Shown here piece by piece: positions 1 to 11,678 of a stretch of DNA of 64,000 bases (within the stretch, counting starts at the first letter, position 1; every line of letters begins with the position of its first letter). The stretch spans positions 121,037 to 185,036 of the forward strand of contig CAVNUY010000017.1 of assembly GCA_963691655.1 (NCBI GenBank). Direction: 5' to 3'. Both the position numbers and the translations under genes were made by a program. The DNA is from Toxonevra muliebris. Its lineage: Eukaryota > Arthropoda > Insecta > Diptera > Pallopteridae. The notes under the pieces are model-generated. The model was not told where the DNA came from. It saw only the letters and a list, made by a program, of their open reading frames with translations, and did no database searches.

Positions 1-25
1 AAACAGAAATGAAATAAAGGCATTT

Positions 26-877
26 GCCAAATACATAGTAAGAAGAAGATTTGTTTTTATGGATGTAAAAATGTACAAGAAGAATAATTTATTTATATAT
101 TCAAATATAAAATATGAAAAGTTCTAACATTTTAGCTAAATATACTTATTTACATACATATATTTAGGTACAATGTTGAAAATAGTGATAATATTTCTTC
201 GCATTTTGATTTCATGAAATCAGTAGAAAAAGATTTAAAAGTACTTATATAAAATTCATAAAATCAAAACAAAACGTTTACTATTTGTATATAAAGAATA
301 TATAAATACTGTAAATGTTGAAAGTTATTTGCTAAAAAAAATGTTAAATATTTATTTCATCAAACACGTCAAACTCATTCAAAGTCATTCATACTTTTTT
401 GTCTGCTGGATGTGTTGACAACCGTCGCTGTCACACCATCGGTATTGCACCTCGATTCCAGCAAGAGCAAATTGCGATCTCTTTACAATCTATACTCTTT
501 GTAAGCGAAACAAAACGAAATGAAAAGTTCATTATTGTTTGTTTTTGTTCTCTCTCTCATTTGCCTTTGAATTTGTGTATGGATACACATATACATATAT
601 TCTACTCCCGCTAAAGCAATGATTTTAACAACGATGAATTCAATGCTTTGATCTATGAAAAAAATGGAAAAACTTCCGATGCTAATATTTTAAGTATTAT
701 TATATTTACATATATTTTAGATATTTTATATTGCATTGTCTTCCAGTTCTGAGCTATATTAAAAGTTTCAAGTCTCTAGCTCATCGGGAAGTTAGTTTAA
801 AATCGATTGCAAGATTTGTACCGAACAGACTGACCGACAGACACCATTGAAAGCGAGTTGATATAAACGTGGTAAAA
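26..877 (+). repeat. Arm repeat A, copy 1 (outer left arm of the large inverted repeat)
   Basis: Non-coding AT-rich repeat. It matches 27738-28610 in inverted orientation over nearly its whole length, starting from GCCAAATACATAG at 26 and the reverse complement ending at 28610; bases outside that point do not match. Parts recur in direct orientation at 28870-29245 and 54195-54656. The best conserved block is about 395-640, around GTTGACAACCGTCGCTGTCA. Short open frames cross this block in several copies, but they lack an ATG and differ in length, so what is conserved looks like DNA and not protein. Family unknown. Confidence 0.75.
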
Positions 878-2160
878 TTTTCCTTAGTACGGGGAATCGC
901 GGAATGAGCTTTTTTTTTGCGGGGAATTTGAAACCGTCCAGCTTTTAGTTAATAAAGTCTGTAAAAAAAATATTTTTTATCAAATTTTATGTAATGTAAA
1001 TCGTTTAACTTTGGCAATACTTCATATTTTGGGTCTTATAATCTTCATCTCTTCTTAAGAGGGCCCTGCACTTTCTTGGTTTGGAGAAATCGATTTTTAA
1101 AAAGTGCGTAATTTGAAAATATTATATAGCAACAGTATTTTGTTAAAATTTCAGAGAGAAACTCGTAGATATAGACCATTAACGAAAGGATCTAAAAATT
1201 AAATATGTTTTTCTACACAAAAATGACCCCAAAACATAATAGGAAAAAAGTTCGGTTCATTTTTTGTTCAATTTCCAACGTTGTACTTTCGAAAAAAATC
1301 CAATTTTTGAGAAAACTAATTTTGGCTGTCAGCCATTTCGTGAATTATCGGTCAATCAAAATAATAGTAGAATGTCCTAAGACCATAGTCATAATTTTTC
1401 GTGAGATGATGATTTTCAAAACGTCCTCCATTAAGCTACAAAAAATCTTGTATACAATTTTAGACAATTTTTCTTATATTTAAAGCCTTTAAATATACGT
1501 AGTAATGGGAGATTTCGTCCCCAAAGTTTTGCCTTATTGGGAAGTAGTTACAACAAATTTGAACGCGATCAGTCAAAAATTCGCAGAGTTGGAGGGCGGT
1601 AGAATTTATACATTTTTGTCAAACAGCCCCTGTTTTGGATCCATGTAACTAATCACCTATTGCATTTGGAAATTTTTATCGAACACGTTTTTTATTTAAT
1701 CTTTCGAAAAATTAAAAAAATCTTAAAAATTCAAAATGTGACATTTTTTTTTTCAAAATCAAAAATAGTTTTGACTTTTTTTTTAAAAGGAAACATTTTT
1801 TGTTTTTATTTGTGTCCAAAAAAAAAAGCCGATGTATTTTCCTTTGAGAATTTTGAGTGTTTATCTATCAAAATGAACGTCGAGTAACTCGGTACATCGG
1901 ATTTATTTGCGCTCAATCGATTTTAAAAGTGGGTTCCCTTGAGATGATATCTCAAATGTGTCAAAAGAGTTCCGGAGTTAGAAAGTATCTTACTATTAAC
2001 CTACCAGTTCTGGACCGCATTAAAATAACATTAACCTTGATAAATTTTAAACGTTTCGCGCTGTTATAATATAAAATTATCCCGGTGCGGGGAATTCGAT
2101 TGAAAATCGGGGAATTTCTCGGGGAGACAGAAAGATAAGTTGGCATCCCTGGTGCATACA
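878..2160 (+). repeat. Dispersed repeat Y, copy 1, inserted in the left arm
   Basis: AT-rich stretch with no credible gene. Sections resemble 17129-17495 (direct) and 29590-29720 and 36545-36860 (inverted): the start GAGGGCCCTGCACTTTC near 1060, the block GGGAGATTTCGTCCCC near 1507, and the end TTGGCATCCCTG near 2140. It sits exactly where arm block A stops and is absent from the corresponding place in the right arm. The internal frames (for example 1205-1483) are lysine/phenylalanine-rich chance frames. Class unknown. Confidence 0.5.
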
Positions 2161-2676
2161 CTTCAGCGGTCTAAAACAGAAGGATTGATAATTTCAAATG
2201 ACGACTATGCGGAACATTGAAATGAAACAAACACAATATTGTGTTTGGTATGCCACCGAAATGCTACGAAGCATGATTGGGAGTCAGACTACAAGTTTTT
2301 AGTGAAACAACTTTTTTGGCTATTTGATGTCTCTATACTTTTATATGGTCAGTGATGAAAGCAATGAATTGATTTTTGCAGCAAGAACACAACAAGGGAA
2401 AACAAAAACAAATATTCTTAGTACGCAACCGCAACAATAAATACTCATACTAATGAAATGATTTCTGTAACGAGGCAACATCAACAAATATAATCGAGGA
2501 AAAACAACATAAAAACAAAAATTCATGTTTTTGTAAAATATTTAAATACAACAAACACATGTATTTTAAAAGAGCCATTGCAACAAACACAATTTGAAAA
2601 AGAGCCAAAAAAGCCAATTGAGCTTCTGGCTGGTCACCCTGGTTTACATAAGCCATTTCTTTCGAAAAAAATTCCA
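2161..2676. other. AT-rich stretch, nothing recognised
   Basis: No open frame with domain character, no terminal inverted repeats and no match to the other repeats in the window that I can see. A/C-rich runs of the AACAAA type are frequent. Confidence 0.5.
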
Positions 2677-3665
2677 AAATGTTGAAAAAACTAAGAAAGG
2701 AAAAGCACCGGGCTTAGATCGGGTGTCATACGACTTCTTTATGAACTCTGACATTCAATTTCTGGACGAACCAGCGTAATTCTATACCAGATTATATAAC
2801 AGTGGAGAAGCAGATGAATCCTTTGAGAGCAGCATAATATTTCCACTATTTAAAAAAGGTGACAGAAATGTAGTATCTATTTTTAGGGATATCTCCTTTA
2901 TGAATTGGATTGCAAAGATTTTAATGGGCATTTTAAATGAGTGACTTTCAAACTGGGCAGAGAATAATAATATAATTACGGAATATTAGGCAGGGTTTAA
3001 AAAAACATTCAACGACTGATAACATATATAACTTGACAACAATGAACTATTGAACATATGAACATTAAATTTAAAGAAAAAATGAAGTTTATGCTTTTTG
3101 TGGACTTTAAAGTGGTCTTTGACACAGCGCCTGGACAGCTTTTAATATGAAAATTGCATAAGGTGCAAATTTCGACGAAAATGGTAAATTTCATAGACAA
3201 TATCTACAAAAACACTAACTCAGTATTATGGACTGGTGAATCCTTGTCGTTCACTGTATTTAAACGACCTGCATAACAGTTTAGAAGGAGCAATTTGTAT
3301 TAACGAGTTAAATATTCGACTACTTTTATATGCGGTTGACATTGTGGTACTTTCGGATGATATTGACGTGCTAATGATACGGAATCTTGCACCTCTCTAA
3401 GTCAGCTATAATGGTGTTTAGGCGAGGAGGAAAGTTGTCAGAAAGAGAAAAAAGGAAATTTAAAGGGGAATTTATACCAATCACAGCAGTGAAGGCCAGA
3501 TGCAATCTAATATACCTAGGAGGTCACAGTAATTTAAATTGTACTCTTTAACTTAAATGAGGTTGAAGGTAATGCCAACAGATTTATACTTTGATTCAAG
3601 TATTTTCGTAGGTTAAATCCTTCCCAACAACTGTACATTCTTAAAACAAGAATATTAAGTGTAAA
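2677..3665 (+). pseudogene. Non-LTR (LINE) reverse transcriptase remnant
   Basis: Conceptual translation in shifting frames gives successive reverse-transcriptase signatures in the right order. KGKAPGLDRVSYDFF near 2695-2745 corresponds to the APGPDGI-type motif. FPLFKKGDRNV and a stretch like NWAENNNIITEY follow near 2847-2990. The catalytic box near 3323-3350 reads LLYAVDIVVLSDD, where YADD is expected, so one catalytic aspartate is lost. The thumb-side segment VFRRGGKLSEREK lies near 3415-3455. Many stops and frameshifts are present; endonuclease, ORF1 and poly(A) tail are not seen. It is a dead 5'- and 3'-truncated copy lying between arm blocks A and B. Confidence 0.8.
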
Positions 3666-4259
3666 AATCGTTTAAAAATAAACTATTTGGTTTAAGAAAG
3701 AAGATTGTTAAGCCATTAAGAATTAAATTGTTGGCCCAAAAACCCGAATTGTTAAAGCAAAAAGATATTGTTGTTGATATTTGAGAATTTAATTCTTAAT
3801 CCAAGAATTTTAGTTCTTGTTAATCCTGTCAAAAATTGTTGTTGTAAATATCCCCCGAACATTGCTAAATAAAAAATATTAAGTTTATTTTAAATTTTTA
3901 TTTTATTGCCATACATAAGTAGATATGTACTCAATAAATTACTACAAAAATTAAGGACATTTTTAGAGTTATATAGATACTTGTTATATAAACTGAATTT
4001 ACATAAATATTGGTAATGTGAAGGAGTTTTATGTTCGCATTTCAGATGATGGAGTATGTTTTTTGGAATTTTTACATAGCTCATCAGAACAGATTTTATA
4101 AATATATTCTTGCAAAAATATTTACCCATATATTTTTTTGCGAATATTCGAAGTTAAACACAAAGGAAATTGTTATTACTAAATCAATGGCTTGTAAAAG
4201 ACTTCGAACATTGTATCGAATACCTTCCATATAAATATAAAACTCCTTAAGATTATGCA
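3666..4259. other. AT-rich stretch, nothing recognised
   Basis: Contains loosely repeated AATTGTTAA-type words near 3690-3840 and overlapping short frames on both strands near 3890-4234 that lack any domain character. It ends where arm block B begins. Confidence 0.45.
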
Positions 4260-4625
4260 CAGTTTTCTTTATTATTGATGTGTAAACATTTTAGCTCACG
4301 GTATGGGCTGTAACGTCCAGTTCCCCTCTCGCTCGCACTACTGCGCGACATGACTGTGCTACTCTAAACAACAAAGAGAAGAGAGAAGAGAGGGAGAAAT
4401 TAAAATACGAGCGGAGTTTGTTTGTTTATGTTTCGATCAATTTACTCACACATATATGTACATACGAAAACAAAATGTGTGTGTACATTTATTCGTGACA
4501 GAATTATTTGTTGGTGTTCAACGTATGGAGATCGACCATACCATACAAGCAGAGAAGTCGCCGTAGCAAACACAGGCGTTTGATAGGTTTTGCATTCGGT
4601 TAGTTAGATTGGATTAAAATTAAAT
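4260..4625 (+). repeat. Arm repeat B, left copy
   Basis: Matches 27048-27440 in inverted orientation, including the GC-richer segment CTCGCTCGCACTACTGCGCG near 4330 and a GA-rich run at about 4374-4398. The right copy has about 70 extra bases beside TAACGTCCAGTTCCCC. The GA-rich and TCGC-rich composition is unlike the surroundings and could be a promoter-type segment of the element that supplied the arms, but no gene start follows it. Confidence 0.75.
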
Positions 4626-5385
4626 ATTTTTTTGTTGGAGAAAAGCTTAGTTCTCAAATTGATTTCCAATGTTTTTCTCAATTTAAGTTCAAACATTTTT
4701 GCTCCTTGTTGGCTTTCTACTTGACATCAAGTTGAGAATCAACATTTTTTTCAATGTTTGAGAAATATTATAATTCTCAATTAGATATCAAACGCTTTTC
4801 TCCACTTGAAACCAAACATTTTTTCCAACGCTTGATATTAACTTGAATACGATTTGAGTTAAATGTGAGATATTATTTACAATATTTTATAAGTATACTC
4901 ATATACGTATGGCAATACTGTTGATTTCTCACAGATTCTCACAGAAATTTAATTTGTGGAAAACATTTTCTGTAAATTCAATTCAATTTTGAAAAATAAA
5001 TATAAAAAACTGAGTGAAAGTGAAAAAAATTCGAAATAAAAGTGAGGTGAAAATGAATTGAAGGGAAATATATGCTTTACATAATGTATATTTTGTACAT
5101 AATTATAATTCAATTTGTGGGATGCGTAAGAGCAAAAAAGTGAAAAGTGAGGTTTGACAGGTTGGAGAAATTCCTTTGATATCAAGTTGGGAATCATACA
5201 TTTTTCAATTTGATAACTAAGAAAATCACCGTATAAAAAATATGCCTTTTAAGTTAAGAAGACTATAATAGGATCATTGAGGTGCATTTGAGAATTAACG
5301 TTGGAGATTTGAGAAAGGTATTTGACCTCAAATCTACCTCAAGTTGATATCAAACAATAATGTATATTGGGATATAAAGACAATA
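4626..5385 (+). repeat. Repeat W, insertion present only in the left arm
   Basis: This block interrupts the B-C continuity that is preserved in the right arm near 27000-27048, so it was inserted after the arms formed. It contains many copies of variants of TTGATATCAA and TTCTCAA. Related sequence, including TGGCAATACTG (near 4910) against TGGCAACACTG, lies at 17530-17700. No coding capacity recognised. Confidence 0.55.
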
Positions 5386-5492
5386 CCTACAAAATGATAA
5401 GTAATAAGTAATCTAGGTTTCAATAAATGTATAAACAAAATGTAGTGATAATGATAGCAAACCACGGCATTATAAAAATTTTGCTTTATACA

Positions 5493-5678
5493 TTAACCTT
5501 AGAAAGGCAACACTTTTTTTATCTATGTAAATAGCATAATTGTTAAACAGAAAAAATCAAATTTATTTATTATAAAATCACTTATTTACTTCAATAAAAA
5601 CACATTGTTTCTTTCTTTGCGGTGCTTTAAAAAAGTAGTGGGGTGACTGGTCACCCTTGGTTGCCTTTCTAAGGTTAA
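5493..5678 (+). mobile_element. piggyBac-like MITE, left-arm copy
   Basis: A 186-bp unit bounded by perfect inverted ends TTAACCTTAGAAAGGCAAC (5493-5511) and its complement (5660-5678). A TTAA at each end followed by CCYTAGAAAG-type termini is the known signature of the piggyBac superfamily; the assignment is inferred from ends only, since there is no transposase. A diverged second copy, inverted, is at 26700-26902, at the equivalent place in the other arm. Confidence 0.75.
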
Positions 5679-5697
5679 ATGCGGAGAGAACTTATTG

Positions 5698-5764
5698 TCG
5701 CCTGAGAATTGATTTATGTGTGTATAAATTTATATACCTATACGCGAAATCAATTCTCAGGCGA
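5698..5764. other. Hairpin with 18-bp stem
   Basis: TCGCCTGAGAATTGATTT (5698-5715) pairs perfectly with AAATCAATTCTCAGGCGA (5747-5764) across an AT-rich loop of about 31 bases. The right-arm counterpart at about 26609-26680 keeps the stem in slightly degraded form. It may be the end pair of a tiny MITE or a terminal structure of the arm element. Confidence 0.7.
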
Positions 5765-6248
5765 CGTTATATACAATTTTCACATATAATAAAATTTCAA
5801 ATCGACAGGAAGAAAAACTTAAAGCGCGGAAAAAAAGATGCAATTACAGCTGCGTATATGCGAACATATCGCGCCCGATGCATTGAGTAAAAGAAAAATA
5901 ATGCAACTACGATTTGGTGCAATTGCAAAATATTTTTTCTATCACAACAACAAATATATGCGATATGGAATAAAAATTTGCATTTGCAATGATGCAACAC
6001 CATTTGCAATTTATAGTGAATTGGGCAATTATATATAAAAGATGATATCTAATAAATTTTTAAGTTTATAAAAGAATTCTTTTAATTTGAATTATTTACC
6101 TAGCATTTACATCATACATAAAATCTCTATATATGGCTATACATATGTGAGCTTATGTATATGTCATTAAGTTGGCTTAACTGTTTACACATCAAATATC
6201 TTGCGTGCCTTGCACACATCCATTGTTTTTTTTTTTTTTATTAAACCC

Positions 6249-8227
6249 CTAAGAATGCAAAACATTGCGTTGATTGAGGATTGAAGATAGATTAGTGGTA
6301 GGAGGAAAGAGGGAGAAAAAGTTGTAAACGTTTCTTTTAAATTTGGAAATGTCATAAAAGTCAGGAAAAACGGTTGCAGGGAGTTTATTCCATATACGCG
6401 CGGTACGGCAGAGAAAAGAACTATCTCTGTAATGCGTGGTGCGTTGGGGTACTATACCCACGTGGAATGCGTGACTTCCGCTTGCAGTTCAAGTAGTTCT
6501 GGTGAACATATGAACTGGAACGGAACATTTATCATGAAAATACCGGTAGAACAGAGTCACACAAGCCACGTTTCTACGGTGTTCCAAGGAGTCAATAGAG
6601 CTGGAAACCCTACTGTCTCCTATTAGCTTTATCGCCCGATATTGAATACGGTCCAGGAACTCTAGTTGCGTTCGTGAAGCTCCTGCCCATAGGTGCGAAT
6701 TATACTCCATTTTGGGGCGGATATAGGTGGTGTAGATCAGACGGAGTGAAGTATTTCTTACACCGCCTTAGAAAGCCGAGACACTTGGCTACTTCTTTCG
6801 ACACATCAAAAATATGATTATTCCAACGAACGTCACATTGGATGGACATGCCCAGAACATCAAGAGTTTCTGACTCCGCAATAATCACCCCACCCATAAC
6901 CAGGGGGGTTAACAGATGGCATTCGTTTGTGGGATAACAAACAACATTGGGTCTTACGCGTGTTGAATTCAACTCTGTTCGTGAGACCCCACTCGTAGAT
7001 TGATTGGAGATCATTATTGAGGGAGCCATTCATAGCATGCCGTTTACTCTCAATCTCCAAAGAGTTAGGGCGTTTTGAGCAGGTGTATGAATGACAAATG
7101 GTACTGTCATCTGCAAAGGAGTGAATGGGATTTCTAGTAAATGTCAGGTCATTGATAAAGATAAGGAAAAGGGATGGGGAGAGGACCGAGCCCTGCGGCA
7201 CTTCAGCATTAATGGCACGAGCCTCCGAAGTAACACCGTCTATCACTACACGGATAGAGCGGTCACTTAGAAAACTCGTGATCCATCGGGTGAAGTTATT
7301 GCCGACCCCATACGCAATCAGTTTTGACACCAGTGCTTTGTGCCACACTAGGTCAAACGCCTTGGAAATATCCAGAGCAACCGTTTTGCTCTCACCTAAG
7401 CCATGGACACTATGGTTCCAGTTCTTGGTGAGAACCGCCATGAGATCGCCCGTTGAGCGATTACGGCGGAGACCGTATTAGCGGTCATTAAGAAACTCAT
7501 TTCGCTCTAAATATTTGACCAAGTGAAAGTTTACTACACTTTCCATGACCTTGGCCAGTGTAGAACAAATTGCGATGGGGCGGCAATTCGCAGGGTCCGT
7601 AGTCTTGCCCTTTTTAGGAATAGGCTGAACGTTAGCAACTTTCCAATAAGACGGAAATACACCTGCAGTGTATGAAATGTTAAAAAGATTGCGTAACGGT
7701 CGCGACAGTGTTGACGAGCATGATCGCAATACATGGGCTGGAATGCCATCGGGCCCCGAAGCCTTATTGATGTCGAGATTCGCAAGCACTCTTTTAACTA
7801 CACGTGTTCGAAAGTGTATCTCAGGCATATCACAAGATACAGATTCGATAACGGGTAGTGGCTGACTGCTATCTCGCAGAGAAGAGTTCTCTTCGGAAAT
7901 GCTAGCTAAAAGATTCGCTTTATCAACCGAGCTAGTGACGAGGCGATCACCTATAAAAAGAGTTGGAACTGACGAAGTCGTTTGGTTCTTTACTCTCTTT
8001 ATATAACCAAAAGTTCTTACTACCCCTATGGAATTGTAAGACTTTTTGCCTCTGGCGCTGTTCGTGAAGAAACTTTTCACGCCTTAATATGGCATTACAG
8101 CGATTTCTTGCCTGCTTACGCAACTGTTCAGTATTGGCATTCTTTTAAGATTGCTAGTTCCTGAAAGAAGCCTCTTTGGACCTGACTGCTGATCTGCAAG
8201 TCGCATTAAAACACGAGATATCTTTTG
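6249..8227 (-). pseudogene. LINE reverse transcriptase, broken
   Basis: The N-terminal part (8080-7478) carries ASGPDGIPAHVL and IPKKGKTTDPANCRPI. A TAA then interrupts the frame at 7478-7480, in the middle of the usual NDRQYGFR-like box, which here reads NDR-stop-YGLRR. The frame resumes (7441-6860) with VALDISKAFDLVWH, AEVPQGSVLSPSLF and the catalytic SFADDSTI. A frameshift near 6915 leads into LVMGGVIIAESETLDVLG, and others near 6705 and 6490 lead into the C-terminal WAGASRTQLEFLDRIQ and RTARIWNKLPATVFP segments. Both catalytic aspartates are kept, so the damage is one nonsense codon and about three frameshifts. Known role: target-primed reverse transcription. Confidence 0.88.
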
Positions 8228-8242
8228 GTTTAATGCTAACCA

Positions 8243-8305
8243 TTTTATTAGGAATGAAAGATCGCATTCCTAATTTTATTAGGAATGAAAGATCGCATTC
8301 CTAAT
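8243..8305. repeat. Tandem 31-bp palindromic duplication between endonuclease and RT
   Basis: Two adjacent units of ATTTTATTAGGAATGAAAGA plus TCGCATTCCTAA. Each unit folds as TTAGGAATG / CATTCCTAA around a short loop. It lies in the linker between the two LINE domains, and on the minus strand the endonuclease frame ends against it. Confidence 0.8.
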
Positions 8306-8313
8306 AAAATAAT

Positions 8314-9140
8314 TTATTCTACCATTTTAGCACTGGCTTCTATGCTTTTATTGAGAAAGCACAATTTCCAATTGAAGTGGTCAAAAAATTTATTAAGACT
8401 ACTCCAATTTGCCTTTCCATAAAGCCACATTAATCGCTTTGGAGCCATTGGCAAAGTGTTATGGATTCTTGAATACGGAAAGGATGCTAAAATGGTGCAA
8501 TGGTCCGAATTTCCGAGAGGTGCGTGGATACTTACATCATATTTGTCATGATGGGAAGTAAGAAACAGGTCCAGAATGTTATGCGATTGGCCTACGATGC
8601 ACGGAATGTGCGTCGGTTCAGTCACTAATTAAGTCAGACAGTTCGACTCGGCAAAAAGCTCAACATATAAGCCTTCGGGTGTTGTGTGGCTGGAATGGCG
8701 TAGCCAATTTGAATTGTGAACATTAAAGTCTCCAGCAAAAACAATTTCACTGCACGGATATGTTTGCAAAATAGAAACAATCGAATCAGAAAGGAAGTCT
8801 TACTTATTAAAAGTAAGATTCCTATCTGAATTCGGGCTTCTATAAAGAAAACAGAAGTGCAGCAAATGTGAGTGGATGTTAAGTTTAACCCACATGGAGC
8901 TAAACTCAGCATCCGTCATGTAGAGTTGTTCCTGGCACTGGTATGCAGCTTCCTGATTTATAAAGAGGGCAAGACCCCTATGGGGAGAAAATAATGGCAC
9001 TAAGCGATAGCCGAGTATGTGGAAGTCCAGTGGGTCTGCACCTGGGTCTCGCCCAGTGTCATTATATGGGGCTTATGGAGGTTTATAAATGCAAATACAG
9101 AAAAGAAATTTGCTCTGAGTCCGCTAATATTGCAAAAAGC
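8314..9140 (-). pseudogene. LINE apurinic-like endonuclease, broken
   Basis: Minus-strand segments in several frames show an endonuclease of the exonuclease-endonuclease-phosphatase fold. SPHRGLALFINQEAAYQ and CFLYRSPNSDRN lie at about 8985-8815; FAGDFNVHNSNWL, in another frame, near 8740; and LDLFLTSHHDKYDV plus the catalytic-site-like APLGNSDHCTI near 8575-8515. At least one stop and two frameshifts are present. This domain nicks the target DNA to prime reverse transcription. Confidence 0.82.
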
Positions 9141-9625
9141 TATGCGAAAGTTGTCCGACATTTACGACACTGAACAAATTAGAAAACAAGATAGAAAAGG
9201 CAGAGAATGCACTCATAGAGCATTGATAGAAGGAAAAACAAGCATTGTGGTAAGTGTTATGCCTTTACCACGATGAATTTCAATTTATCAGTGCCGGCTA
9301 TGACCGCATGTAGCGCCAACGAATGGGAAAGGAAGGAGGAAGGAAAAAGAAATCAACGGCAATGCAGTTCCACTATGTTGTTGTTGTATTGTTGAACTAT
9401 TGCTGTGTTTAGTTTTGCCGTTATTATTGTGATTATTTATTTTATTGTATGTAAATGTGTTTATATATTGTTATTGAGTTTGTTTAAATTGTTTGCGTTT
9501 AATTGTTAGGCACACGCGGAGTGTCTGTATGATTATTAAGTATAGTTTTATTATTATTTAGAACAAAGTGAACTTGAACGCAGAAAAAAAAAGACCGGTG
9601 GGAACGTCCGTCCCTCCCGACGATC
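9141..9625 (-). other. Probable 5' leader of the minus-strand LINE
   Basis: No conserved coding frame. On the minus strand it is rich in CAACAA words and precedes the endonuclease. The outer limit near 9625 is set by the change from the GC-richer run CGGACGTTCCCACC to ordinary AT-rich DNA. It could equally be unrelated flanking sequence. Confidence 0.35.
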
Positions 9626-10772
9626 ACAACTCAACTTAGTTAAAAATTCAGTGCAACACTATCATGGGTGCTAACCAAAAGACACATGAAATATAAAGAA
9701 AACGAGAAAGTTATATTGTTGAAATGGCCACAACAGTCATTAGATCTTAACCGTATCATATTGTAGGACGAGTATTTGGAATCATGCGTTCTCTTATACA
9801 AGATGTGGTAAAACCAAAAAAACAATAAAAACATTCATCCATATTTTTTCTTTAATAGAATTGCATTTTGCTGCATCGCGTCACAATTTCGTAAATGGGT
9901 TCTTATTAAAAATTTAATTTTTCTTAAATGAAATTGAAATTATATTGAATTTGTTTCTACTAAATAATTACATAATTAATAAAGATTTGAAAACATAAAA
10001 GGTTTTTCCCAAATCGGTTTCATACTAGCATCTACCTTTGATCTCAAAACATATATAAAGCATTTACACAGTTGTGTCACGCACTGTATATTTACATGAA
10101 AAATTTACTTTAAAAAATAAATGACAATAACAACATATTCTTTGGCTTAAGATTCTTAAAATATTGGGTAATTCGTATATCGTGGATAATAATAAAACCA
10201 TAGTTATCCAACGGGAAAACGAAACGAAGTTATGTGCAATGGTCAATAGCTATGGCATGTTTGCTGCGCACCACTGTTCCAGGCGTTCAGCGCGCTGGTT
10301 GCGCATGGTTCTAAGTCTTCATTTCTTATTACTACTTCACGTTCCCACTACTTTTGATACATCATTTTAAAGGGAAAGCATAGGCTTTCTTTTAGTGTAA
10401 AGTAAAAAATATCAAAATTGTCGTATTGCGAGAAAAAATGGAAAAGGTGTGTGAATTTGAGTTTTTTGGTTAAAAAAAAAATTACAGTACTTAAAATATT
10501 TTTATTGAAAAGATTCGACAAAACCCTACTAGAAACATTAAAGAATTTTTGTAATAGTTTAATTTGATCTCACATATGAATTTTTGGAAATTGTCATATC
10601 TTGGCTCCGCTGATATTACTTACCCTCCTTTCGCATTAAAAAATGTAGTTCACTAGTATAACAAGTAGACCAAGTTTCAACAAAATCGCAGTGATTTTTT
10701 TTTCCGGTGGTGATTTGACGCGATTTGCCTCACATACTCTCTCTCAAAGCACAAGCTGAGAAATGAAGTATA
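9626..10772. other. AT-rich stretch, nothing recognised
   Basis: Short frames only (for example 10164-10370 on plus, with a GC-richer core GCGCGCTGGTTGCGC near 10290). No terminal repeats and no similarity to other parts of the window noticed. Confidence 0.45.
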
Positions 10773-11380
10773 GGGGCGATGTTACACGATCAGTGTTTTG
10801 CTGTCAAACAATGTCACTTCAAATTTTTTTGCTGATGAAAAAACCTAAATCACTTTAAAAAAAATGGGGTTGCCTATGATATACTGTTGCATATTTATAC
10901 TGGAAATACTAATATTTTATGGAAAATACTACCACTTATTACTAACTTATAAATACATTTTTTTACTTTGCCACTCTTAACTGTTTGGCTTTTGTTTGGT
11001 TGTGAGACTGCTGAATACAAAATTGCCTTATAATTTTTATAAAAACATGGTAATTCAATGGCCAAGAAACAAAGTGGCGGGGCTTATTTTAATAGTTCGC
11101 AAATTTTAAAGATTATTTTTCTGCGTTTTCATATATAAATGCACTATTTTTTGTATAATATAATCTCATATTAACGTTATAACTATTTTCCATCCAATTC
11201 CTTACCAATTGTTGAATTTTCATTCACATTTTAGTTGGAAAAACATAGTTGAAGATATAAGTATTAAAAAATAACATTAAGCAAAAAACTGGTAGTGTAA
11301 CAGGGCATCAAACGAAACGATGAAAAGTGAGTAAAAACGGAAAACATTGACAGCAAAACAGTGACCGTGTAACATCAGTC
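10773..11380 (+). mobile_element. Family P MITE, copy 1
   Basis: Ends GGGGCGATGTTACACGATC and, inverted, GACCGTGTAACATCAGTC. The interior matches the other copies, including CAAAGTGGCGGGGCTTATTT near 11068. Ends that begin GGG(C) together with 3-bp TWA flanks seen at other copies suggest a PIF/Harbinger-type MITE. This copy has ATA and TAG at its edges, so its flanks are decayed. No transposase. Confidence 0.85.
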
Positions 11381-11678
11381 TAGGTTTGTTTTTGAAATGC
11401 CAACGAGTATGTAGCCGCGGCAAAATAAGTTCCGAAAAAAGTGAGCATATAAAAAATAGTACATCAAAAAAAAAGTGCTTGAGTATGATGTTCACTTCTT
11501 GTGGTACTTCGAGTATTTTCAATTTACGAAATGAAGCTCAAAATAATACAGTGATGTTGATAATGACTTTGTGATTCGAATTAGAATGGGAATGGTATGG
11601 GAATGTGTTTTTGTATGGATTTTCAGCTATTTTAATAATAAATATTATATATATTTGTTTATATTGTAGTGACGATAT

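Larger units (their letters stand above)
5386..6222 (+). repeat. Arm repeat C, left copy
   Basis: Matches 26158-27000 in inverted orientation. Shared landmarks are the embedded TTAA-flanked MITE (5493-5678), the hairpin CGCCTGAGAATTGATTT near 5700 and the inner edge TTGCGTGCCTTGCACACATC at 6201-6220. The inner edge of the left copy coincides with the poly(T) start of the neighbouring LINE, so the LINE sits precisely at, or created, the inner boundary of this arm. Confidence 0.75.
6223..9625 (-). mobile_element. Jockey-superfamily LINE, nearly full length, degenerate
   Basis: Reading on the minus strand the order is a possible 5' leader (about 9625-9141), an apurinic-like endonuclease, a reverse transcriptase, and a 3' poly(A) tail seen as a T run at 6226-6239 on the plus strand. 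No ORF1/gag is recognised, so the copy may be 5'-shortened or the leader may hide a decayed ORF1. No clear target duplication is visible; the 3' end abuts arm block C. The domain order and sequences are of the CR1/Jockey type. Several stops and frameshifts make it inactive. Confidence 0.85.

Noticed and set aside
399..614. Frame shared by all four A copies, seeming to encode a conserved small protein
   Set aside because: It lacks an ATG and the frame breaks at different places in the copies, so the DNA repeat explains the similarity.
1205..1483. 92-residue plus-strand frame
   Set aside because: AT-rich chance frame within repeat Y; not kept in the other Y copies.
11277..11522. Frame with peptide similar to one at 61639-61845
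   Set aside because: Both are readings of the terminal region of family P MITEs; similarity follows from the MITE sequence, and no start or domain supports a protein.
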